NCBI GenBank assembly: GCA_009746045.1
Contig: RPFO01000579.1
Span: 914,660 to 978,659 of the forward strand
Direction of reading: 5' to 3'
Source: Mesostigma viride
Taxonomy: Eukaryota; Streptophyta; Mesostigmatophyceae; Mesostigmatales; Mesostigmataceae
DNA: 64,000 nt
The notes beneath the pieces are model-generated. The model saw only the letters and a list, made by a program, of their open reading frames with translations, searched no databases and had not been told where the DNA came from. Positions 54,001-64,000 of the stretch are shown here, in pieces. The translations under genes and the position numbers were made by a program. How positions within the stretch are numbered: position 1 is the stretch's first letter; the number at the start of each line of letters is the position of its first letter.

Positions 54001-54110
54001 TGTTATAATTTAATTTAATGCCCCTTCTCTGGGCTATGTGCTACATATACTCCCAACGGAGTTATGTTCCTAATTAATTAATTAATTAATTAATTAATTA
54101 ATTAATTAAT
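51056..54110 (+). pseudogene. Decayed APE-type LINE (non-LTR retrotransposon)
   Basis: 5'-truncated. An apurinic-type endonuclease region is visible: LPASERQEFFESL, a GDFN-like LLDANYATLP and TVCSDHRLVRTTLRLRF. The RT follows with ALARLRYDAAVGADP, YKKGSAADPGNYRGV, FVDYIKAFDTV, QGCVLSPYLF and the catalytic YADDTTLIA (53014 on), then a thumb-like part to 53802. At least five frameshifts and a TAA at 53119 break it. The 3' end has a repeated TATGTGCTACAT, CTCCCAACGGAG segment and a (TTAA)n tail. A short 3' copy lies at 13055-13133. Confidence 0.85.
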
Positions 54111-57100
54111 TAATTGGGTTTGCCCATTGTCCTAGGGAAAATCGGCCAAAAATAGCGTCTTTTTCTATTCCTAGCACATAACGGCCACATGTATATTAAA
54201 TTAATTAATTAACGGCCACATGGTGGGGGGTAGTACCCCCCCAAGTGGTCGGAAAATTTTTTTAAAATCATATTTATGGTCCCCCATCATAACTGGATTT
54301 TTATCACATGCATAGGTATGTTTTCCAGAAAAGTGCACTTTTGGACCGTCATGTGCCTGAATACATGCCTAACTGTGCGTGCAGGAGCAAACTAGCCCCC
54401 AAATAGAATGTGTCAGGACTCGTGAAGCTGTACGCCGTTTTGTCACAACTGATGGTATATTTAAATTATAAACTGCACTGTCCCATGCACCACCATGATC
54501 TCGAGGGTTGAGGCTAGCTCCATGTTCGATTCCTAATGAAAGCATGTTTAATATATATCAGTATACTTTTGCTGCGTGTAGTTTTGTGATGTATAGTTCG
54601 TTGCACCTTGTGCAGCTGGCGTGATCCTTGGATGTCCGTGTCAGATGACTAATAATTTCTTCAGGGTTATTATCCCAGTTATCGGGTTTTTCCTTATGTT
54701 GCACGCCTATCTCACCTCCGTAATCTATCATTCTCAATGAATATATATACTTTTTTAGTTCATTACAACCGGCCAAGGATAACCATGTCTTATACACTCC
54801 GTGTGGCCCAGCCACATTTTCACGCTTGCTCTCTCTACCCTACCAAGTTACAAGTAGAATCCCTAGCCCTAGCCCCTACCCCTCCCTCACATGTATTGGA
54901 TTGATACAACTATTGATCTGGATGAATCATTACAGAAGAAATCACATCAACACTTGCTGCCAGCCATAAGTGGTTGGAGCGATATCTGCGCTAGCCCATC
55001 GTGTGCATAGCAGGTTTACCTGTGGAAACCTGTGGATACCTGTGGATACAAAAAATTACAATTATCACTGCCATGGTCATGTGCATCTTGCAAATGCGCT
55101 GACCACTTGCTGAAGACTGCATTAATTTGCATGTCCAGCGAGCAGGCACTGCCTGCACTGCGTGCCGCTTTCTGTTACAAAGAACACGCGTCCGGCATGC
55201 ATCTGCGTCCTGCGTGCGCATTGCCAAATGAACTGGTTGCCTGCCCTTGAGCATAGTAAACTGGCACTCATAACATTCCCCTGGCAACGGCGATGACAGC
55301 CATGACAGCCATGATGTCCAGCCATGACAGCCATGACAGCCATGACAGCCATGACAGCCATGACAGCCATGACAGCCATGACAGCCATGACAGCCATGTC
55401 AGCGATTTGGCATGACAACCCATGGTGTTAGGAGACACTGGTCCTGCGGTGCAGCTAATAGCTGCGTAAGGTGGGAAGCCATGACGATATGGGATATGGC
55501 AGCTTGTTACATTGGTTGGTTGCCTTGGTGTAGTGGCACAAGCGCGGTATTGTGTGTGGATAGCACTGTGTGTGTGCGTATGGACATGTGTGTACGTAAA
55601 TATGCAAATGTGTACGTGTGGGCATGAACAAGCAATACAAGCCAGCCAGCAAGCCGGCCAGCCAGCAAACCCAAAGTAACGAAGCAAGCCTGGAAGCAAG
55701 GAAAGACAGGACGCAATATGCAAGAAGTTCGCTTACCTAAGGACCGATGCTAGGTATTACCTGCTGGCTGCTGCTATAATACTTTGCTATGATATAGTTT
55801 GCTACAATAGTTTCTTTTTGAAGCATGAATCCTGCCTTCCTCCGGTGGCAACATGCAGCATCCCAACACCACATCCCTATTCACATTAGCATAGAGAAAC
55901 CAATGTGACACACCAGTCGCCTACTTATTCTCCCAACCTTGATCTCAACAGGACTTCCGGTCTCCTAGAAGAAATTCTACCACCCTTATCGTAGTCACCT
56001 ACCGTGGACAGGTATCGAGCCTAGAACAGTTGCATGCAGGCAACATGTAATGGTACCACTGCCAACCATAGCCTTCACGAGAACAAAAAAAAAGGCTACA
56101 CGACTAATCCTGTCGAGCAAGCACAGGAACCGTACTGACAATACTACTGCTATGGTGCCTAGGATGCTGGCAAGAGCTTTACCTACACTGAATTATAGAA
56201 GTTTTACCAATGCCATACCGCGATACCGTCTTTCTGACCACGTGCTTGACATCCACAACGACCACCGCCAACGCCAAGGCATCAGGCAGGGCCCTTGCAG
56301 TCAAACAAAATAAGGTGTAAGGAGAAGCGCGGCTGGCGATAGGAGCACATACGTTGGCCCAATCAGCAAGTATGAATAAGCCATGAAGGGTTTCTTACCT
56401 GGAGTTCCGAGACTGACATGCCGGGCGGGATAAAAATGGAGAGGTTGTGCATTCCAACGCTTGAGGCAAGCGGAAAATATGGCGGCCATCGGTAAAACTG
56501 TAGCATCATGGCACCAAACGTGGCCACAGTCTAGCTGAACATATGGCGGGAATCAGACAAGTTTAAAATCATCATAATAATAAGCAACCAGCACGCCTGC
56601 TTGACGGGCTCCCTCGATCGACAACGCACCATCGGGACCTGACCCAACGAAAGCAAGCCTGCTTATATGCGCGCTACTACATGCATCGAGAAACAATGCA
56701 CAACGCAGAAGAACCAAGACAGCTCGCAGGAAAGAAAAGAGCACCAGCAACCCCGCTCGCCAGTTGCATGTACTTACATCTGTTGCAAGGTGATGACGAG
56801 CACAGTCGACGGTCACTCGCCTGGCAACATTTGCTCCGCCTGGCAACATAACAAGGCAATATCACTCTTCGAAGTGAAGCTCCATTGGCAAATGCAGCAA
56901 TCCAAAGGAACAATCGATACTAATGCCGACACTTGATTTACTGGATTGGACCAGTCTTCCACGACAAACACTGTCAAGCTCTGGAGAAAATCCATGATAA
57001 AATGCCTTATCTATCGAATTGCAATTGATGATAACTTGCATGCTTAGCAACAAGATATTGAAACGTCAATCTACGTTTAGGTAAATGTCCATGCCGCCCC

Positions 57101-58115
57101 CGTCAATTTCCGGAATGTTTCTCCCGCCATGGCTGCCGGGGGTCTGCTGTCTTGCACTTACGGCGCGTACCTACAGTAATTTACGCGCCCGCAGGCCCAC
57201 CGGCCGACAGGCGAGCGCTGTATGCAGGCTACGGACCTGCTTGGAGTACCGCGCCACTACAGGCAGGAGGGGTGACATGCCCAGCCAAAATTTCACGGGT
57301 ACTAGGGTCTGGCCCCAAGGCTGCCGGTGGCTGCATTGGTCCGGCCCCTATATAAATATAAATAAATATAGGGGCTGCGGCTGAAATAGCCTGCCGGCGG
57401 GTGGTCATGGCCCCCATATGGCGAGCCTACTGCCAAAGGGGATTTGCCACGTGGCAATTGCTCGTCTGCAGTGTTTGGACTTCGGCGGGTGGATAGGTTG
57501 CGGTCTTGCTGCGTTGTCTTCACACGCTTCCGCGTTGGCTACAAAACGCTTCCGCGGACACCTTTCAGCGGGGAAAGTGCCCCCGGGCTTCCGACGTGAG
57601 CAACACCAGGTGTATCCACCAGTAACAATCCATGGTCAGTTTCAAACCGAACATTCATTGGTGAATTTCTCAAGTATTGTCAGCGGGCCTTGGAAAATGG
57701 AAAGGGGGCAAATTCAGCAAGCGCTTCGGAACTTAGATACTAAAATTTCGTTTTTTGTTCTTAACTTACAGCCAATCATTTTGCTCCCGGATCAAAGTGT
57801 GATCTGGTCACTGAACACGAATTCAGCGCGTTGGGGGGGGGCATATGGGGGCCGGCTGTCGGCGCACCGGTGGCGGCGCCCCAGGGGGGCGCTAGCATAC
57901 TGGGGGCCAGCAAGTTTCATTCCGGCGGTTGGCATTGGACCCTGAGTTCAATATGGGGGCCGGACATTTCGACCTGGCGGTGGCGGTATTGGGCCCCCAA
58001 ATAGCATGGCTGTATGTCACCGCTCCTCTACAGGCTCGGGTGAGTCTGGATGCGCATCCAGACTCATGAGTCTGGAAAAATACCTCCACCCTGTCGGACC
58101 ACCGGCGCGGGAATA
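54111..58115. other. Intergenic, no gene recognised
   Basis: AT-rich to mixed sequence with only short ORFs. A 175-codon ORF at 57418-57945 overlaps GGGGGCC-rich low-complexity DNA and lacks motifs. Features worth noting are the CATGACAGC minisatellite and short CCAGCAAGCC repeats at about 55640-55670. Confidence 0.45.
55290..55400. repeat. (CATGACAGC)n minisatellite
   Basis: A 9-bp unit repeated about 11 times with one variant stretch (ATGATGTCCAGC). A 9-bp period keeps a frame open and produces a spurious Met-Ala-Val repeat on the minus strand. Confidence 0.93.
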
Positions 58116-61100
58116 CCGTAGTGGCCCTTATATCAGTACGCTTAATTATGTACGAATCGCCCTCGTACATGCCCAAAAAAACCCTCCTTCCGGCCTCGTA
58201 AAGCCCAAGATATCTCCTTCACCGGGCTTCAGGTCGTCAATATACATTTTATGAACACCCAGAGGGTACACCTGCAAAGGACCCTCAAGTATATAACCTG
58301 ACAATATACCTACGTACTACAGTAGTAAAAAAAATCCCAAAGAGCTTTTGACAGATCTGTAAAGTTAGGGCCCGAAAAATACAGATGGCTAGGCGTATAT
58401 GCAGATCTGTTTTTTTATTACAGATCTGTACGTAAACTCCGACGTAATGCCCTTACGTCTTCGAGACTCGTCCCGGGCCATGCATGCGGGCGGTGCGGCA
58501 CAAATACCTGAAAATTAGCCAAAATTAGTCAGCCATGGTTTTAAAAGTAAGCTAATGGAATTTTAAGGCATGGTAAAACCAGTCCTGAAAAGCTAGCAGC
58601 CCAGTTTTCTCGCGTGTAGATTGTTTGCTTTCTCGACATTTTGTTCGGACGCGAGTGCATTATCACGGGAAGCATTACGATTGGTAGGCAACGATGTCGA
58701 AGTACGTGAAGCCTCTGCTCTATGACGGGAAGGCATGTGGCGTTGCTGCAACTGGAATCAGGCCAGTGCCATGTTCGGCACCGTGCACGCGGAAATAAGG
58801 CGCCGTCACGTTAGATAGCACTGCTGAGGACGAGCTGCGCCTGCCTGCCCATAGTTACCAAGTTTTTCTCGCATCGCACTGCATTATTGCTGGCCAGACT
58901 TTGCTGCCTTTATGCCCGACAGATTGGTTCACGAACCGTTTTAATTTGCTGCGTGCGTGGCTCCTGCCCTTCCACGGCAATGTTTGCAATTTCGCACTTT
59001 TTCGTTGTGATTGTTGGCACATACTACATAGCCATGCACATGACATACTGCATGAAGGTCGCAAAGTTAGGTATAGTTTCTGCTTGTAAATCCTGACGTT
59101 ATTGCTTCACACACGCTTCCTTGCAATGAAGGCCCTGGCCGAAGCTCGTTGCTTGCCAAAGCCTTCCTGTGTTGAACAGCGGTTCTCAGTGGGCACATGA
59201 AAGAGACGTTGCCAGGCATTGTAAGATTTCCAACCACACGCTTGTCCTGTAACCATGCAATTCATTCCATTTCCGTTATGAAGCTGGCAGCTTGTGAGCC
59301 TGCAACCATTAATTGCAGTTTGGCACATGTTACAACAAGTAGGCTCCTTGAATTTAGGCTGCTTTCTCGCTTATTTTTGCTGATGCTACAGGCAACTTTG
59401 GACTTTACACGAACTTGAGTCCCACCCGCATCCAGCCCCCCCAATCATCCATCCACTCCGTCCCTACCCACCCAATTATACCACCGTCTTCCCGCCCACT
59501 CTTGAACTAATCAGCCCAACCCCCCAGCCCAAGACACAGGCAAATGCCCATGTAGCCACCCATGTGCGCGTGCGAAGAGACACTCAACTAGCTAGGCTGC
59601 ATATACGTGCCATGGGGGCATAACTGGTGCATGGGCGCAGGTGCACATGCAGGCCCGCAGGCATGCACACAAGCAGGCAGGCAGGCTGACAGATGGGTGG
59701 GCAGTAGGCGGGTGGCAGACATGCAGGCGGGCAGGCGGGAGGATGGGCAGAACGTTGGGTGGACAGGCGACTAAGAAGGTCGTTGGGTCCAAGCAACCAG
59801 TTTATTGGTGATGGATTGATGTATGTGGCGCATGTGTGCAAGTCTGCCTGTGTTTGTGTGCGATTGTATGCATGTGCACGTGTGCTCGTGGGTGTGTGCA
59901 CATTTGTGTGCATGTGTGTTCTGACGACGATGTGTGCGTTAGTGTGTGCGCATGTGTTAGCGTGCATGTGTGCACGTGGGTGTGACGGTGTGTGCATGTG
60001 TGCATGTGTGCGTGTGTGCATGTGTGCATGTGTGCATGTGTGCGTGTGTGCATGTGTGCATGTGTGCATGTGTGCATGTGTGTTTGCGGGTGTGCGGGTG
60101 TGCGGGTGTGCGTGTGTGCGTGTGTGCGTGTGTGCGTGTGTGCGTGTGTGCGTGTGTGCGTGTGTGCGTGTGTGCGTGTGTGCGTGTTTGCGTGTGTGCG
60201 TGTGTGCGTGTGTGCGTGTGTGCGTGTGTGCGTGTGTGCGTGTGTGCGTGTGTGCGTGTGTGCGTGTGTGCGTGTGTGCGTGTGTGCGTGTGTGCGTGTG
60301 TGCGTGTGTGCGTGTGTGCGTGTGTGCGTGTGTGCGTGTGTGCGTGTGTGCGTGTGTGCGTGTGTGCGCGTGTGCGTTGTGCGTGTGTGCGTGTGTGCGC
60401 GTGTGCGCGTGTGCGTGTGTGCGTGTGTGCGTGTGTGCGTGTGTGCGTGTGTGCGTGTGTGCGTGTGTGCGTGTGTGCGTGTGTGCATGCGTGCATGTGT
60501 GCATGTGTGCATGTGTGCATGTGTGCATGTGTGTGTGCGTGTGTGCGTGTGTGCGCGTGTGCGTTGTGCGTGTGTGCGTGTGTGCGTGTGTGCGTGTGTG
60601 CGCGTGTGCGTTGTGCGTGTGTGCGTGTGTGCGTGTGTATGTGTGTGCGTGTGTGCATGTGTGTGTGAACATTTGTGTGCATGTGTAGTATGTGGGCGTG
60701 TGTGTGAACATTTGTGTGCATGTGTAGTATGTGGGCGTGTGTGTGTGAACATTTGTGTGCATGTGTAGTATGTGGGCGTGTGTGTGTGTGCATGTGTGTG
60801 TGCTGGGGGGTAGGATGGATAGGGAAAACAAAGAGTGAAAAATGCAAGGTGTGGGGGAGTTCAATGTTTCACCTCGCGGCAAAAGTCATTGTGCCTGCCG
60901 CGTGTATTGACAAGCAGCTGTGGGCACGGTTGCAGCAAGTGAGTACACGCCAAGGGCCTTGACGGTTCATGCACTAGCACACAGCCAGTGGGACGAAACA
61001 TCTGCACATATTACTTGGGTTCATCAATTCTGCACATTACCGGCTTGGGTTCATCAACTGAATTCTGCACCTTACACTTGCATGGCTCATGGTTTCAATC

Positions 61101-62065
61101 GCTGCTCAATTGACAGAAAATGCACAGGCCATCAACATTCAGATATGTTAATCCTGAAAAGTGACCTTCCACACCATGAGAATGAAGGTCGATGCTGCTT
61201 TGACGCATGAGCCTAATCCACGTGCTCTCGGAGGTCTCCACCTCGGCAGGAGCACCTGCAGGCGTCGTGGCTCGCTTACCTCAAGCAATATGCGCATGCT
61301 GAAAGCTACCGGGGTCTATGCAGAGTTACATTATCGGCCCGGACAAAGCACATCTTAAACCTTTCTCGGCAACGAAGCTCTGAGCAGCGCTATATTGTCG
61401 TGGCCGGACTTCAATGTCGCCATTAAAATGTCAAAAGCTGTTTGATTCGTCCAAGGAAAATGCGTGCATGGTAGACAGATAATAAGATGCCCGGGCGTAT
61501 AGACATGACAAGCAACTGCTTAGATGGCGCTCCTCGCGTGTTCCCTCGACTCAGTTCGTAATGGCGCCTAATCCAATGCAGCAAATGCACATGGGTGTGA
61601 CCAGAATACAGAGCCTAGTGCACGCGGCAATATTGTTTGGTGACTTTGGTCTGTCGCACAATTGCTGTTGTGTTTGCAATTATTCTGCTCGCTCAGATGC
61701 AGGATTAACTTCGGCTTGATTTCTTAATTACCCTCGTGTGCAGGTCATACGGCTGACATTCCTCTAGCTTTTGTACAGTAGCCATGGCTGAATTTCGCTT
61801 CCAGGTAAGATACTGAACAAGTGAACACGGCCTGCACCTCGACCCCCGAAGACGTAAAGGCATTACGTCGGAGTTTACGTACAGATCTGTAATAAAAAAA
61901 ACAGATCTGCATATACGCCTAGCCATCTGTATTTTTCGGGCCCTAACTTTACAGATCTGTCAAAAGCTCAATCCCAAAAGTCTACGTACACGTAACAAAA
62001 ACTCCAAAAACTCTTCGTACAGTACTGTACAATAATTAAGCGTACACATATCAGGGCCACTACGG
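58116..62065. mobile_element. 3.95-kb TIR element with TA flanks
   Basis: Outer ends CCGTAGTGGCCCT and AGGGCCACTACGG are flanked by TA (58114-58115, 62066-62067). Inner inverted copies (about 58335-58474 and 61838-61975) share ACAGATCTGTAAAGTTAGGG, AGATGGCTAGGCGTATATGC and GACGTAATGCC. The TIRs differ by indels, so the element is old. No transposase is visible; the interior is dominated by a TG/CG minisatellite. Confidence 0.7.
59830..60810. repeat. (TGTGCG)n/(TGTGCATG)n alternating purine-pyrimidine array
   Basis: About 800 bp (59990-60790) of TGTGCGTG and TGTGCATG units, strictly alternating purine and pyrimidine over long runs, with four TGTGTGAACATTTGTGTGCA-like blocks at the right end. 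All six frames are open over long stretches, giving spurious Cys/Val/Arg or His/Thr proteins. Confidence 0.95.
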
Positions 62066-64000
62066 TATGAACTCAACTCAACTCAACGCGTTGATGTCAA
62101 TTATGATTCAATTAATATTGCCCTTTTAGATACCAGCTGAAAAGGTACGCGTGATCAGGGCAAGATACTTGAATCCCAAGTGTTGCCAAAACGATACTGT
62201 ATCCAGGTGTATCTCGAGTTTGGTGTGACGGCTGAAGAAACGTTAAAATAATCCTTAACTCAGCTCTGAACATCATGCACATGTCGCGAAAGTCCCGAGT
62301 TTGATTCCCGCCACGCAAAATATTCCACGCTGAATCAGCTGAATCACAGAATCAAAAGTATCATTTCGGGTGGTTAGGAAAAATTTTTGCGGGGAAATGG
62401 GTATATATTTAATTATCCAACCAATAATTGTAGACCATGTGGTTGGGAAATTTCAATATTGCAGAGTTGAGTTTCCGCCTTTCCGGTGAAATGGGTTCTT
62501 TATTTATTTCCATGTACCAGCTAAGTTAACCCAAGAGAGTTGAGTTGCAGAGTTTCGTTCCAGCCCGTGCGGCGTGGGAACGATGAGTCAACCACACACG
62601 AGGATCCAAAACATCTTGACACTGAAAGGATGTCCCGAACACGATACGGCAGATTCGCTAGCCAGACTTCTGCAGGCTGAACGCGTGGGAATAATGAGTC
62701 AACTTCACAGTTGCGAGGGTCCGAAACATGTTTACACTAAAAGGATCTTCCGAGCACGACACGGCAGATTCGCTAGCCAGACTTCTGCAGGCTGAACGCG
62801 TGACGGGCACACTGTTCTAGCAATGTTGCTAGCAATCAGCGTACCAGATTGTAGCCGATTACAACAGATTTCGGATCGGGTTGTCCGATTCATGTGCGTG
62901 TCATGCCACCGAAAAAAAAAACTTCGGGCTTCAGTACACGTGCGCGCACTGGCTTGTGAAGTTGACACCAACGATAAAAGCCATGCATCGACGATAACGC
63001 AGTCCAAAACCAATGAAGCATACCCGCAGTCTCACTCGCTGTAGCCTGTAATAGTGGCCGTTGTAGCGCCACTAATATGTGGCGTGGTATAAACGTCGAC
63101 AACGTCGCGAGGTCCACTGTTTTTCGGCTGGTGCTATTCCAAGCTGTAGTAACCCGCGGCTGTGGCCGTGAATATGCTATAGCCGGCGTGGGCCCTAGTG
63201 ACGTTCCAGGCTTCCTGCACGGCCGCCGGCCGGGCGCTGCATGCGCGCGCGCATATGCGAATTAGGCGGCTCCACGTAAAAAAAAAAACGTGGGTTATAG
63301 CCATCCAGACGTACATGTCAATATTAATGAAGGTTGATTAATGGGCGGCTGACGATCATTCGTCGATAGCGCGCGGTGCCTAGCAGTGCTTACTGGGTAT
63401 TATTCTAGCTAGTCTCTATATTACAATATTAATTAATCTTTAGGCGCCGGATATCTATATCATATTAAAGGGCCGGCTGGGCGCGCGCCGGCCGGTTGGC
63501 GCCAGACAGCACATCAAGCTTAATTTAGTAGCAGGTTCCTGCTTGCAGGCCCGTTTCTAATTCCCGTTCAAACCATGCTAGTCTGAGCTACAACATTTCG
63601 ACCATCAATATAAGATTAACTCCCGATGATTTCCAAACATATATATTTCTTACACTTATGTACGTACTCTTTCTTATATCTCTTGATCTGTCTGCGTTGC
63701 ATCGCAATTCGACATGTACAGGCAAGGTGGCCGCGAACTGCCAAACTGCCATAGGAAACCGACTGGAAAATGCATGCACGGATTTCCATTGTTTCACAAG
63801 ATTCTGATCACGGCGGCAGCGAATTAGCATCCTCGGAGCTGATGTCTAGTAATAATATTGACCACCTCGGAAAGGCCGGCTCCGGCCGCTCTACGCCCTC
63901 CGCCACTTTGCCAGATAAAGCGAGATCAGGCAATGAAGAGGCGACTCCAGCTGGCGATCCATTCAGCAAAAGCAAGGTTGAAATGTCTGGGGGCAGTCAA
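62066..64000. other. Intergenic, no gene recognised
   Basis: Short ORFs only. The last 200 bp are more GC-rich and open on the plus strand but end with the window, so a gene start there cannot be judged. Confidence 0.4.
62575..62803. repeat. 115-bp tandem duplication
   Basis: Two copies (about 62575-62688 and 62689-62803) share ATGAGTCAAC, ACACTGAAAGGAT or its variant, and an identical stretch GGCAGATTCGCTAGCCAGAC. They differ at several sites. Confidence 0.85.

Noticed and set aside
57418-57945. 175-codon plus-strand ORF
   Set aside because: Low-complexity GGGGGCC-rich end, no motifs, no splice or context support.
59584-60882. Several 230-430-codon ORFs rich in Cys/Val/Arg or His/Thr
   Set aside because: Artefacts of the alternating TG/CG minisatellite, open in nearly all frames.

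Overview
The window is eukaryotic nuclear DNA and is almost entirely transposable elements. The evidence is consensus GT-AG introns, LTR retrotransposons with chromodomain integrases, an APE-type LINE, long microsatellites and short TTTAGGG-like motifs. Unusual LTR retrotransposons, intron-poor TE genes and algal/plant-type telomere-like motifs make an alga the most likely source, but no host marker gene settles this. No rRNA, complete tRNA, CRISPR or bacterial operon structure is visible.

Layout. 454-906 is a (CAGG)n microsatellite beside a possible first exon on the minus strand. 1380-7534 is a near-intact Ty1/copia-like element (minus strand) with 345-bp LTRs and a 5-bp target duplication; its protease lies between integrase and reverse transcriptase. 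7559-8381 is a palindrome-rich array. 8804-12757 is a Ser/Thr-type kinase gene split by a 2.3-kb insertion. From about 30.9 kb down to about 14.0 kb runs a multi-exon Plavaka/Tnp2-like transposase gene (minus strand). It is broken by a 1.27-kb foldback element (28570-29840) and by a complete 10.8-kb Ty3/gypsy chromovirus (15850-26672). In each of the three insertions the flanks join in frame once one target duplication is removed. A second, inverted copy of the palindromic array lies at 31298-31607, so kinase plus transposase may belong to one large DNA transposon of about 9.6 kb net.

The right half holds an unknown intron-containing gene (31833-33378), a GTTACC-rich tract, and a 5'-truncated, GC-rich gypsy chromovirus (34471-48308). 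That element is split in its protease by a 5.35-kb element with perfect TIRs. Next come a fragment of a second copia-like element (49199-50520), a decayed LINE (51056-54110), and intergenic DNA with a 3.95-kb TIR element full of alternating TG/CG repeats (58116-62065).

How the parts relate. Both gypsy elements carry a long third ORF after the chromodomain. A diverged copy of part of that ORF's N-terminal domain also sits inside the element that split the kinase. Most coding regions have frameshifts or stops, so nearly everything here is decayed; copia-1 is the best preserved.
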